A stretch of DNA of 64,000 nucleotides. Origin: Ichthyophonus hoferi (taxonomy: Eukaryota; Opisthokonta; Ichthyosporea; Ichthyophonida; Ichthyophonidae). Every line of letters starts with the position of its first letter. Position 1 is the first letter of the stretch. Both the position numbers and the translations under genes were made by a program. The notes under the pieces were generated by a model. That model searched no databases. It saw only the letters and a program-made list of their open reading frames with translations, and was not told the origin of the DNA. The stretch is from assembly GCA_002751075.1 (NCBI GenBank), contig NAOQ01000022.1, forward strand, positions 29,235 through 93,234, in the 5' to 3' direction. Positions 46,579-59,300 of this stretch are shown piece after piece.

Positions 46579-47675
46579 TTTGGATTTTGGAAGCTATAAT
46601 CTATGAGTGAAAAGTCTGCTATGAAAAAAATAAAAGCTCCCAGCCGGTGCCAAACAAAGCCTATTGAGAAATTTGAAATAAATATATAGAGAACGCCAAA
46701 TAACCAACTGGAATTATATAATTATTTTTTTGTTTTCTATCCCTATTGAAATCAGTTGTCATCGTCGAATAATTATGTCCTTCAGTATCGAGGCATTATT
46801 GACCAAAAATGACAGATTAATTTTAAACTTAATATTAATCGCCCATATATTCAATGGATACCTCTATTTAGTATTAATCCATGATTAATGTCCATTGATT
46901 GCGAATTGACCCCTAAAAGGCATAAACATCATTAAAATATAATCGCATTAAATACCTAGTCTTCCCAATCGCCTGCTGCTCTAAATGCCATATATGATAT
47001 GATATTTACAACCAGTAATGTTGAAGATAGTTTAACTAATATCCTCATTATTCATCTTGTTCTATATCTTGATTTGTCACAAAAAAATTAATTAGTGTTA
47101 ATAAATGATTCAGTGAATTGGGGAGTTGGTGTATATCTGTTATCTGTTATATATGGTCAACTGGGAACGTCATGAATTGCTCATATGCGCCTATCTTGGC
47201 GGGAAAGAATATAATATTACATTTTATTTGATTGCAATTGGTACTGGATCATCTCACAACTCGGTTAAATTTTACTTTCTAATTACAATACTAAGTAAGT
47301 AATCGGGTGTTTCCTTTGGTATAGGAGGAAGAATATATGTGAAAAATATGTTTTTGGATGAAATATAGTCGTTTCGTCCTGAATATTAGCACCAGACCTA
47401 TTTCGTTTAGCCCATTCTTGAACCTCTATTGGGTTAACTACAGATCAATCATAAGCCAAGTAAGAAGTCTGGAGTTGTGTAGGATATCAATGAAATACTA
47501 AAATTACTATATTTTGATTCTGTTTCTACTTTATTTCAAAAGAAAGAGTTTATTCATTAAGACTATTATAATTTCATTAGTAGTGGTTGATTACAATTCT
47601 GGTAGCCATGTTTCAGTGACGCATTAATAAAATAAACCAATAATTATTTTTATCGTTCTGTTAAACCAATCAAGA

Positions 47676-47700
47676 TCATAACTGGACTAACCAGTTATGA
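47676..47700. repeat. Perfect 10-bp hairpin
   Basis: TCATAACTGG and CCAGTTATGA around the loop ACTAA. Isolated; no T-tract or other terminator-like context. Confidence 0.8.
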
Positions 47701-48108
47701 GTTTAATATGTTTAAACAACCCTATTATTTACGATATAAAAAAAATGAAAATAAAATGTCCTTTCTGCTTCCCTGTCTATTATCTATTTGTGACTTGGCT
47801 CCTTCAATACTTACTCTTGGAAGTGTACCACTGATCTAGAACTATATAGTATCAAAGAAAAAAAAATGCAAATGAGTATGATCTACACTTGCTATATCAG
47901 ATGTCAAAAATAATTATTACATAAATTGAAAATATGGCCTTCAAAGGCTTTTCATTGAAGCAAAGGGCGCACGTTGTTTGAAAACAGTTACAAAATATAA
48001 TATTTAAATTATATTTTTGTGTTTCTGAGACAAAATTATTTTCAGAATTTTTATTTAATGAGAATCGAATATAAAATGTTTCTTAAATTAGAACCCATTG
48101 GAAACAGA

Positions 48109-48126
48109 ACTAGTACTTGTACTAGT
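48109..48126. repeat. Short palindrome ACTAGTAC-TT-GTACTAGT
   Basis: Perfect 8-bp inverted repeat with a 2-base centre. It is followed by a further CTTGTA word, so it may be a small local duplication. Confidence 0.75.
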
Positions 48127-50959
48127 GCTTGTATATTCTATTTGTGATTAATCAAATGTACTATAATTAAATCTATCATCTGGTAATGAATACGTCAAAG
48201 CTCTATCAAACACTTATTGAAGCTCACCCTTTCGGTTAAGAAAAGAAGTCTTCAGTTTCTTCCTCGGTAGAGTATTGTAAATAGAAGAACTGTGATTCAA
48301 AACTGGCCAAGGATATATAGGAATTGTGCTTACAATAGGAGAAGCTACAATATCAGAGTATCCTATTTGGCCTTTCCAATTGTTATCTGTATTTTATAGC
48401 TCTACCTTTCTAGACATATTTGACATAGTATATATTATCAAGAAAAGAATCTGAGTCGGATCGAATTGGATCTAGTGGAGTAATTCGTAGAGTCAAAGTT
48501 TCTTCGCTTGCATGAGGTAAGTTCCTCGTATTCGTTATGCTAAACTGTAATCGTGGTATCCTCTGCTGAATTTATGCCAACCCTTACTCTTTTGGAATCG
48601 TCGGTATCAATGGAGATAGACGCCCTACTGGCATCTACGACACTTGCAATAATAAGAATGTGTGTATGCTGTGAATGAAGATAGGCTAATATCTGTTGTT
48701 CCTGCTCTATCTTCTGCTCTTCTGTTTCCCATTTAAGTTCTCTTTTGTGCCTGTTCGTATTCTCTTTTTAGGATATTTGATTATTTTTATTTTGTATCTC
48801 TGATCGGGCGCCTGCCGATGGATTTGATTTAGTGTTATTTTTCTCCATAAATATTTTTTGTGTCTAGAACCGTTCCTTTTATACTTGCCGCACTCTTTTA
48901 TCGTGGGTATTAACCATACTTTAGCCGCTGTATGGCTGTGTTCAAATTGCAGTAGCTTTTTGAATTGCTTGTGATTGCGATTTGTGATCAGAATTCTGGT
49001 CGTAACATACATAAATTAAAATTTTCCAAATAAATAAAAAATGAAGCAATATTGTTTGAATGACTGTAGAGCAGTCCTTTATTATTATTTTCAACCTTAC
49101 ATATGTACTTCTTAATGATTCAAAACTGTTTTAATGTTATTCAATAAAAATATCACCAGCTCCTTATTTAGAAGTGTAGTTGGAATATGAGCAGTAATGA
49201 ACACGCCTGCTTTATCGATTTCAAAATTATTAACCAGTAATAACATAGCTCAGCTAGCACGAATGTTATACCAGGCTTTAGCTAAGTAAACCGGTAATAT
49301 TTTTTCTATGATGCAAAAGATGAATGTAAAGAAATGAAAGGAAAAAGTTCAGCGGAAATTTTAGTTCCAACAGAAACCAAAAGATAAAGGTTAAAAATTA
49401 TATTATATATTAAATATCAAACATTGTATACCATTTTCCTTGAATAAAAGGGATTTTATATCAATCTCATAATATAACAGAAGAATTTTAACACTATATA
49501 TAGGAAGCACTATAATTCCTTCAACAGATTTTATTACCACAATCACAACAATCACATTAGTATAAACTATTCTAATTGATTTTATTATTGTTATACAACT
49601 AAATATCTTTGTTGAATACGGTAAGCGAGTGTCAGAATCCAACTATCTTAGAAAGAGTAAATAGCTTATTCTGGTAAATTATCAATTGTAAGGGATGGTC
49701 AATCTGTAAAGAGTGGAACTGCCGACCTGACTTAACCCGGGTCAAGCGGTTGAGATCTGAGCCTACGTGTGTATGATCCGTATTACGTGGTACAACATGA
49801 ATCGTGAGCATAGAAAAATTGCAGTGTAATTTAAAGGTCGAATCCAAGAATAAACGAGTTAGTTGAGTATATTCATTATACTTTATTTTAGTTCCCAGAA
49901 TGTGGTTTTAGCTTAGTAAGTACTTTTGGTGCGTGGAGAAGTACAAATTTTACAGCGAGTTTCTTCTCTCTTTTTCTATGTAAAGTTTAAGACTTATGAA
50001 CTACACATAGTGGCATATTACATTTGTAGCATACAACGTTCAGTAATAGAAAACCATTAGATTGTCCAATACACCTTTAGACTGGAATACGTCATAGGCT
50101 TCGCTTCTCATAAACTATTGGGTTGGTTTCTGATAACTTTTCCAGATCTGGAACCCTACGAAAAATCACCATGTATATTGCTAACTCCATACCATATAAA
50201 TGCCCTTTATATCGTGTCTGATTCAACTTCTCCCCATGAATAAAATGAGGTTGAGGTTTCTCAAACACATTTTCCTAAGATATTGTCACTGATGGTTAGA
50301 AATAACTCTTTCAGATTGTTTTACTAGGCCCTTGATCTAAGCTTCTAGATAATTTATTATCATAAGTCACATGATTATAGTTATAAAACCAAAAAAAATA
50401 CATTATAAATAATGTATGAGTCTTATGGCACGAAATCAATGTAAATGGAAGTTAGGTACAAACAGAAATATTTAATTGATTTAATATTTCTACATATAAC
50501 TATAATCATCTGATATTATTAGTATTTATTATTATACATGTGGCCTGGGAAAATAGTGCAATCTATTGGTTTTAAATGGTAATCCAAGATAATCCATCAA
50601 AATTGAACCAGCCAATGGTAGAGGTCCTGCGACTATATAATAATACATTTTCAGATCGTATGTTTTGGGGGTCTAGATAAAGCATTGCCTAGGCATGCTG
50701 CCCAAGACAAGTCCTACAGATTCGTTTGATAATAAAAAATATGTTTAGCATATCTATACTCTGTGGATGTAAATAAACACATTTAAACCCATCTTAACTC
50801 GGTATTTTTTCTCCTTCTAAACGAATATAGGTTACAGGAATGTACCTGTCTCTACTTATTATTCCTAATGAGTTGTTTACATAAAGTTTTTTAACAGTGC
50901 TCTATGGCTTTCAATAAGTAGCACAATTGTAAACAAAGTGGAAATTATGATGACATGGT

Positions 50960-50983
50960 TATATATATATATATATATATATA
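50960..50983. repeat. (TA)n microsatellite
   Basis: Pure TA run in the gene-poor intergenic region. Confidence 0.9.
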
Positions 50984-51208
50984 ACAATTTTAAATGTTTA
51001 AATAAAAATACACAACAACTTTGACTTTTTAGGCGTTTATTCAGAGTATGGATTGCCGAATGAATGCGCTTATTGATTTTATGATCACGTCATTAACTGA
51101 ACTCGTTGGCTGATATACAAGATGGATGATGAGATAATTACAATGTAGACTGAAGTCAACAGATATTACTAGGACTACTACATATAGGTACATTTTCACT
51201 TGGCATAC

Positions 51209-51354
51209 CAACAGATTAAATAAAACAAAACATAAGAGCAACAGAAATTTAAGTTAAATGTGTTTGAAACCTTTGTAAATCAACAAATTAAATAAAATAA
51301 AACATAAAAGAGCAACGGAAATTTAAGTTAAATGTGTTTGAAACCTTTGTAAAG
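51209..51354. repeat. Tandem duplication of a 72-74 bp unit
   Basis: Copy 1 at 51209-51280 and copy 2 at 51281-51354 differ by only a few changes. Both contain GAAATTTAAGTTAAATGTG followed by TTTGAAACCTTTGTAAA. Two copies only; no terminal inverted repeats or target-site duplication noticed. Confidence 0.9.
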
Positions 51355-52734
51355 CAAAGAGGTCAAAAGCTATTTTACTCTATTTTGATAAAATAAAATA
51401 GATTATGTTATATCGATAGTTTCATATTTATAGACAATTGGCCTTATGTCATGTATAAGGTCTGGGCACTAGAGTAAGACTTTTTTTTTAATGACTCATA
51501 AAAGTAAATTACAACAGAGGTAAAATACATAGTACAGGGTATTTAATGCTAGAGTTAGGCTTAATGCCAGCAGGGAAGAACAAAAAAATAAATCGGCATT
51601 TTTGTAACATAATCGAACGTCCAACCAATTGAACATTTAAGATTGATCTCACATGTATGTCTATCAAGCCACCTTAAAGGTCAAGAATCAAATGCACAAG
51701 CTGTAAATGCTTATTAATAATAGCTTTTTCTTTAAGATCTGGGCTATGCAGATAATTATAAAGTCTTGAAATAATTAATATGCTGCTTTCCCTTTTATGA
51801 TTTAATCATTGCTCCTTATCAAGCCCTTTGCTTTTTTGGAATTTGAATAAAAAGCTCATATACCGGCCAGCATTAGCAAAATATTCCCTGCTAATCAAGT
51901 CATTTGACCCTTAGCCAAATATTTAATATATATATATATAACCTTATTTAGGTACTTAAACCAAGTTATACTATTATTTAAAGCAATCAAAAATTGCAAG
52001 TAGGAATATAATATAGTCAGCAAATGTATAATAATTAGACAAATTCCAAATCAGAAAAAATAACGAATATTACCTAATATGTTGAAATGGGTAAACAATT
52101 GACCAATCGGATGGAGCCGTCCGTTATGTTGTTACCTTACGGCTTTTTTCACCCTAAAACATCATGTCACCTGACTTTGCTACAAGCAAAACATAACAAA
52201 TTTGTATAGCCGTGATACGCCATAAAAGGTAGTTGGGTGACTTTTAGGGGCTGTAGAGTTGTGAGAGGGAAGATATAATAATTATATAAACTTAACTAAG
52301 TTTCTTTTGTATTTTTTTTTACGTTTGGCCAATTATTGCCTGGTTTGATAAGTTATTTCCAGATATCAAATGATGTCTCACACTTGCTTGAGACTCAGTT
52401 TGGGTGACTTGATTATTAAGGTTTTTACGAGTCTTAAAATATCAATAACAGTTGTGAACGTATAACAGTCTGCCTCACTGTCTGTGTACCGATAAATTGG
52501 GGTGCAGGTGTAATGCATACTAAAACATGTCTATGCGTATTTGTATCTGCTGTTATACTAATGGGATTGAATCCTTGTTGCTGGCTTGTTCCTAATTGGT
52601 AAATTCATTTCAGGATAAAGAAATTTAATTTCCGAGAAACCGTTTCATGCAACTATATTATCAACACTTAAAATGATGCATGTTTGTGTATGCCTTTAAG
52701 AAAGTGTTGTACCCCCGCGGAGCCCACAGTAAAC

Positions 52735-52787
52735 TGCGCATGTTCAAATAAAAGATTGCTATAACGTCATATCGTCGTTGATATTGG
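52735..52787 (+). promoter_or_regulatory. Candidate promoter of the USF-like gene: NRF-1-like, CRE-like and CCAAT motifs
   Basis: TGCGCATG at 52735-52742 matches a half of the NRF-1 palindrome, AACGTCAT at 52763-52770 is a CRE-like site on the minus strand, and ATTGG at 52783-52787 is an inverted CCAAT. All lie 145-200 bp before the start codon, in a locally less AT-rich patch. Motif recognition only. Confidence 0.35.
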
Positions 52788-52931
52788 ATTTTAAAGGCCA
52801 ATAAATATATATATCTGGAGATAATAACACCCACACGTATGTAAAGACTTGCAGCTATATTTACCCATGAACATAGGTGTACACGGAACCATAATCAGCA
52901 CTTTGTGTAGACTGTCAATTCATATGCAATA

Positions 52932-55900
52932 ATGTCAGAAGGAACAAATAGAACACAACAGCATGTCATTGCTACAAAAGCAAGAAACATCACTCGACCA
53001 GAACAAAAACCGTTAGCTCGATTGGGCGGCCAGCAAGGGACCACATCAGAACCGGAGAATGCAGACCATAATATTTCAGATGAAGAAGGAGGACATATTA
53101 ATGTTGGTGTGGAGACTGTACATATGATGATGGATACGGCACCAATTGATTCTACAGATATACCAGTTGCACCTATCAGCAATGCCTCACTACTACCTAT
53201 TGATGGTCCTCCGAGGAAACTATTGCTACCGCCAGCAGGCGTGACAAGATAGTAAGTGCTGGGTATGGGAATCGGACTGCAATAGGACTGCAATAGGTCT
53301 TTGCCTGTATACACCAATTTATGCATTTACATGTTCATATATATATATATGTTCAAAATATCATATGTATTTCCGTTGAAATACAGATAAAATACCTTAG
53401 TCTCAATATTGTTTTCTCCTTCCTCCCTATCTGTCGAGCTTGTACTTTGTGTGTTCTCTCCCATTGTAACCCTTTTCAATACCAGCTGCCTCTCCCTTGT
53501 TTATTGTCACTTCACTCTCCTGAGTGAATCCCCTTTGGTCCGTCTGGTTTGCATTTGCTTACATATTTTTTTTCAGCATATGTTTCAAGTATTTACTGTA
53601 TTTACATCTTCATTAACTCTCATACACCCATTTCCTATTTGCGTTAAATCACTAGTGCATTGCAGACTATCTGTTTTATCCCCATTTATTCCCTTGGCAG
53701 ACGCACACACATACATACATACATATATATATACTGCCATTACCAATATTATGCTGTCTTCTTACTTAATCTTCTTACCCAATAAAACGTCCTAATCACT
53801 TTATCACATCAGTTTTATCTTTTCACGGGCAGACAGGAATCACTTAAACACACACGTTTATTTTTTACCTATCTCTCTCCACCCTCTTTGGCTAGGTATC
53901 AGCGTTATGCTTTTTACGTCACCCGATTATCTCATCTCTATCTTTAATAATATACAACTAGAAACATACATGTACATACACACAGACGATTTCTCTCTTG
54001 CACATAACAGGTATTCCCCATCTGTTCTTTTTTTATACTGTTGGATTAATAGAGACATATATTGTGATTAAAGAAATCAGAGATAATGGGACGGTGGTTG
54101 TTTGCCTTTATTTGTGTAGCTTTGATGATTAGCCCTTATCTGCCAATCTACCTGTTCTTTACTTCTTACTCTTACTATGACTTCTGCTTCTTCCACCTTC
54201 TCCAGTGTTCCCTTTCCACCGCCCGTCTCAGTAGGCCTGTTGCAGCACCCACCCCTACATACCCACCTCCCACTCCATCCAGTAGGTATGCATATTCCCC
54301 TTCTTCAAGGGTATGCCATGCCACCCCAAATACCCCCAAGGAGGTCAAACAACGAAAGTGACACTGACAAAGACAAAAGGAAAGCCAATCATAACAAAGG
54401 TATGTATGTGCAGTCACATGATCTGTCTGTACAGAGATTATGCAATGTTAAAGTTTTTTACCAGCAGACCTGTTCTCCTTGTACATGCGCATTTGTATAT
54501 CATTTTTATTCTTCTTATCTTTATGTCTCTTGCTATTCCCTCTCTGTAATGAGGTGTATAGTTATATCGTTATTGTTTTTCAAAGTCTGGACCTAAATTC
54601 CAGTATTGTTTGCCTTCTATATGTTTTTACCACACAACACGATGAAGCAAGCTAACGTTGTTCCCGAGTTCATTATATTGTTACTTTCTTGCTCATAATT
54701 TTAATTTGAAATTTTATAACGTGTATGCTTGTGGTTTTTCCGGCCTATATGTAATGCTGGATGGAAGATATAGGTACTTAGTATGAAGTTTGAAAAGGCC
54801 TAGGATGAGAGAAGCAAATATATCCCGAGTATTGGAGAAAGATATATTCCTTATGTAACTTTGATCTACGCGACGTTGCATGTATATATACATTACCTGC
54901 CAAGATATGTGTAGAATTTCTTTTGAAATACTTGTTTGGGGGATTTGGCATGACATTGTACGCCCTTTAATTTTGTACTTCAAACAAACATGGTATAGTG
55001 GAACGAAAGCGACGAGACAACATCAATCAATGCATAGAGCAGCTCGCTACCATGGTGCCTAGCTGCAAGGACTCACTCAGGACTGCCAAGTCACATAAGG
55101 GTACACCCTCTTCCTACGCTCTGTCATTTTTCTACTTCGTGTTGTCCTCTTTATCCACTTTCTCTCCCGTTAATGGCTTACATACAATTAGAGCCACTAG
55201 TTTTTGCATACTCTTAGTATTTTGACACATTTTATATCGGTGCATACCTATCTCTTTCTTGATTCATCATTGACTTTGGTTGTTCACGCGGCTGTATCTT
55301 TATATCAGACTATATGTGTGGTAAAGCGTGTCTTTAGTTGAAAATAATACTACAATAAGAACTAGAGTATGTGGGTTATCTGATACTTATGCTGGAGACT
55401 AACTTCACTCATGATGTGTAGGCAACGTTTTACAAGAGACCATCAAATATATCAAGGAGATGCAGATTATACACGGTCCTGCATCATTACCCGGCCAGTT
55501 TGGCGTATGTTCCCCCACCCCAAACCACAACTTCAACGGTTTATTTTTACATTCTTTCCTGTTAGGTAGCCTTAAGTATTAGTTAATGCTCTATTACATG
55601 TATCACCTCTTTCTTTTTAGCCATTGTACCGCTTTCTATTTTGCATGTTCTCAACCGTCCCCAAGTGAGCCCATCTTTCTAACGCAAGAATCCCGCCGCT
55701 CTTTGACCTGTACATTCTCTTCCCTTTTCGTGTATCTCTCCAACAACTAACCTGCATACCAATATATACATGTAGACTCACAACATAGCTGTACTACAAG
55801 AGCAACTCATCAACCTACACTATGAAAATCATCTGCTCCGTGTGCATCTAGGAGACTGTTCACCTGATACTCTACCACCTGCCCCCCCGTCGTATCGCAA

Positions 55901-56333
55901 ACAGCTAGAAATGAAGTCTTTCCCTCTTTTGGCCCCTCCCCTGCGCCTGGCACCAATATCTACACAGACGAATATCAATCCTATCCCACCGTTGACCCAG
56001 ACCTGGCCAGGATACGGGGAGCTGCAGGACTTACAAAGACAATCACACGTGATGTATTCACCCATGACAGAACCTGATAATGGGAATATCATTGAATGTG
56101 GGGTACAAGAGGTTGGGGAAGAGGTGATATGTCTTCAAGAAAATCCGAGTGAATTTGACGAAGGAGGGGCTGTTGACGAGGGAAATGGTGGAATGATTGC
56201 ACCGATGGTGTGGAATGGGACAGATGAAGCGTTAGGAATACAGCGATGGGAATACAAAGAGGAAGAGGAAGGCGGATGCAAGAAGGAAGAGGATCATGCG
56301 CATCACAATGATTCATTACCTCCCATGGTATAA
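52932..56333 (+). CDS. USF-like bHLH-leucine-zipper transcription factor, 418 aa
   Basis: Exons 52932-53251, 54206-54399, 54999-55100, 55422-55504 and 55776-56333 join in phase. The basic region reads HNKVERKRR, with the H, E and R spacing that contacts E-boxes. Helix 1 is NINQCIEQLATMVPSC, then a loop, then KGNVLQETIKYIKEM (helix 2), and a zipper LQEQLINLHYENHLLRVHL with leucines seven apart. The order and wording are closest to USF1/USF2 (VERRRRDKIN..., YIQELR, LRQQVEDL...LLLRAQL), which bind CACGTG as dimers in the nucleus. In USF the zipper ends the protein; here about 160 residues follow, Pro-rich then acidic (EEVICLQENP, KEEEEGGCKKEED). The N-terminal 165 residues are acidic then Pro/His-rich and could be an activation region. 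Start ATG at 52932 opens a 320-bp exon. The family is sure; USF orthology is probable but untested. Confidence 0.82.
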
Positions 56334-59300
56334 TATAGGACCTTATGATATATGATAAGGCGATAATGGAAGTTCAAAAAGTCCGAGAACTATGAAATAT
56401 TACTCTTCACACTTGTCGTGTGGCACAGAAATGGGAGGGGAAATGTAATATTTACAACGGATAGGGGATCATCAGTGGTATTTTTGTATTTATAGTTATT
56501 ATTTCATCTAACGTTCGTATTAGCAAAGTTACTAGAAAATATTCACCCTTAGTTGGTTAGTACCACCAATTTCAGTATTTTTTTATTTTTTTATTTTAAA
56601 CTTAAATGTAAATACATAATATATGGGGATAGAATATGTACCAATATCCTAACATATGTAACTGTATACATATCTGCCATTAAAGGTTTCCGTAGCTCTT
56701 CAAAGATTAAAACTTCATTAGTAGGCAGGCATTTCCGTACTGGAATATCAGTAGGGTGTATTTTAGTATTGCTTACTAGCTTTCCTTTTTTTCTTTTTTC
56801 TTATTTGATGTTAAAAAGACATGTCAACTATTAGTGCTGAAATAGTAACACCGATAATGGCTTATCATATGGTTTAAATAATAATAATTATTGTGTAAGT
56901 AATTAGATTTGGATGCTTCAATATTAAATAACCATTCAAGTACCATTAGTATTGTATTAGACTTTCTATAATCATATTTACAAGTCTGTTCTATTTGGGT
57001 TGGCAGGCTCCGCCTAACTAACTGAATCGATCCATTCAATTTTAATATATATATAGTAATCTTTAGAACACGTTGGATCTGGTGCATCCTGTATAGCAGT
57101 GTAATCGTACTCGTGAAACACTTGAAAATATACCAGAAATAACGGGAAGTGCCCATGGCAAATAAAAAGAAAAGAGCAGTTAAAATGCGTCGGACTAGGA
57201 CAACTCCATCTTGCCCTACCCCTGAAATCAAGCGTGCAGGTCAGGTCAGCGGGTCAAAGTTCACAAAATGGTATCATGTATCGCATAGTTGCAGTGAATA
57301 TGCAGTACCTCCAAAGCTAATAATAACTTGCTTACTTTTTTAATAAAAGCTAAAAGTGCATTCCATAGCAAAGATTTTATGGAGTACAGCCATCAATCTA
57401 CTATAATCCTAAGTGTGATGCAATACATGATTCTGTTTTAGATGTTGGATCATGAATACATGCCATTTGGCATTAATTTCTGATAGTGAGAACTAATTTA
57501 AAAAACATTAAAGACTAACATAACCGATTCAGCTCATTAAGCTTTGTTGCTGTAAACCTAAAATCACCACAGGGTTTTATATATTTGTCTAGCAGATAGA
57601 AAATACATCTCATTAACTATTGTTGCAAGGCCTTCAACTCCGAAGGAATGTATAGCACAGCCGAAAAGCTGGTAAAAAGTGGACCGTGAAATGATAGGTA
57701 CAATATTAGTTGTTTTAATGAGGTTCTGAGTCGAATGAAATGAATCACTAAAGTAGATGAGCCGAAAGTGAACAATTGGACTAATGATGCGGACATCACC
57801 TAAAAAGCTGTCCAAATAAGGACACATTCGTTAGATTAATTGAAGAATTAAGATCAAGCTATGATCTATAGTAAATAAAATCAATAATTATAGTATGATA
57901 TGTTTTGGATTTGTAGTTAGGTTTAGCAGGGAACATACAGTATAACAGTATATTTTTAATAATATTTGCCATCTCTAATGGAATGACGACCATAACCTTG
58001 ACCCGTAAATCTGGCCATCATCACCCTTATGTTTACTTGCAATCTTGCAATTAACTTAAAAATACAAAATAACAAACCTGGCCTACACAGCTCTAAAAAA
58101 AAAGAAGAAAAAAAAACAATTCACTCTGACATTGTCTCAGAAATTTATTTCCTTGTCTAAATTAATTTTGCTGGAGAATATATGCTCAGTAAGTTCTGGC
58201 TAGCTATCAATATCTGTTCTTTCATTACTATTGTTTGTCGCATGTGTTACCCAGACCACCGATCTATGATAACTTCTAGCAAATAGACCTTAGTATTAAT
58301 CTATTAACCCTGATGTGTAATTAGCATAATTAATCCAATTCCTTTATATCTCAAGAAAAAATCAAGTACTTATTATGCTGATATATTTAGTATATAATAA
58401 CTTATTTCTAACCTTTGTGCATTGTCTATATATTGAGCCATCAATACTGGATCCGTGTTGATTGGATGATTATTTTTCATCTTCAGATTTATCGACAAAG
58501 GAGCTCGTCAAATTTATAGTTTGACTTTTGATATTTAATTTGATCAATACAGGTAATTACTGTGTCATATTACAACAGTATTAGTTCTGCTTATGTATTA
58601 AACCAGGATCTAGTATGTAAGTGAGCTAAATTGATACAGTGCTTCCACTTTCTTAATCTGAGCGAAAGGCGGATTGTGTACATCATTAAATGTTTTTATT
58701 ATTATTATTGCATGCTCAGAATCTAACTGTTTTCACTTCATATTCATTGTTTTTTTTATGAACACTTTTTAAGTAATTTATTTTTATTTGAAAATCTAAT
58801 TTTCTAATATGACTTTTATAGCAGTCTGTGCCAGTACGATTGACTTGTACGCACCTGTCAGAATCTCCAATTGGATAACTGGTAGTGGTTATTGTTGTTT
58901 GACCAGTGTAAGTGTAGCGGCTTGGTTAGGTCTGTCTTTAAGACTCAGTTGTTGTGCTAAGGGTTCTATTGAGGGCCCATATACCAACTCTCTAGCTAAC
59001 TGACTGTAATAATTATATTTCCGTTCTAATTTAGAAGGGATAGATGTTTTGATGCGCTTGAGTGCAAATATAGAAATCACACCATGTGATCGATCATTAA
59101 GTGGAGCTATGTTGCTATGGAAATAAATGCTATTATCGCTATCTAATATCAGTGGGCAATTTTCCGACTTCTGAACAAATGGGCGATTTGAACACTGATT
59201 ATTGTATACGACAGTAATGATGTGCATATTACATATATATATATATATATATAATTAAATGCAAAGTACCGTTGTGTGCGTTTATGAGAACTTCTTATTT

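Larger units (their letters stand above)
46579..52931. other. 6.3 kb gene-poor divergent intergenic region
   Basis: Between the AP-1 gamma start (-) and the USF-like start (+). I see no convincing exon. A 101-codon, very basic frame on the minus strand (48707-49012) is most likely chance. Present are a (TA)n run at 50960-50983, a tandem duplication at 51209-51354 and small hairpins at 47676-47700 and 48109-48126. Enhancers or a non-coding transcript cannot be judged from sequence alone. Confidence 0.5.

Noticed and set aside
48707-49012. 101-codon very basic minus-strand frame
   Set aside because: Lys/Arg/Ile bias fits AT-rich DNA, with no splice context and no known domain; noted only in the intergenic entry.
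49730-49850. tRNA-like GGTCGAATCC near 49835
   Set aside because: No matching acceptor, D or anticodon arms could be folded around it.
46579-52931. Possible retroelement or DNA transposon in the gene desert
   Set aside because: No reverse transcriptase, transposase, long terminal repeats or terminal inverted repeats could be recognised.
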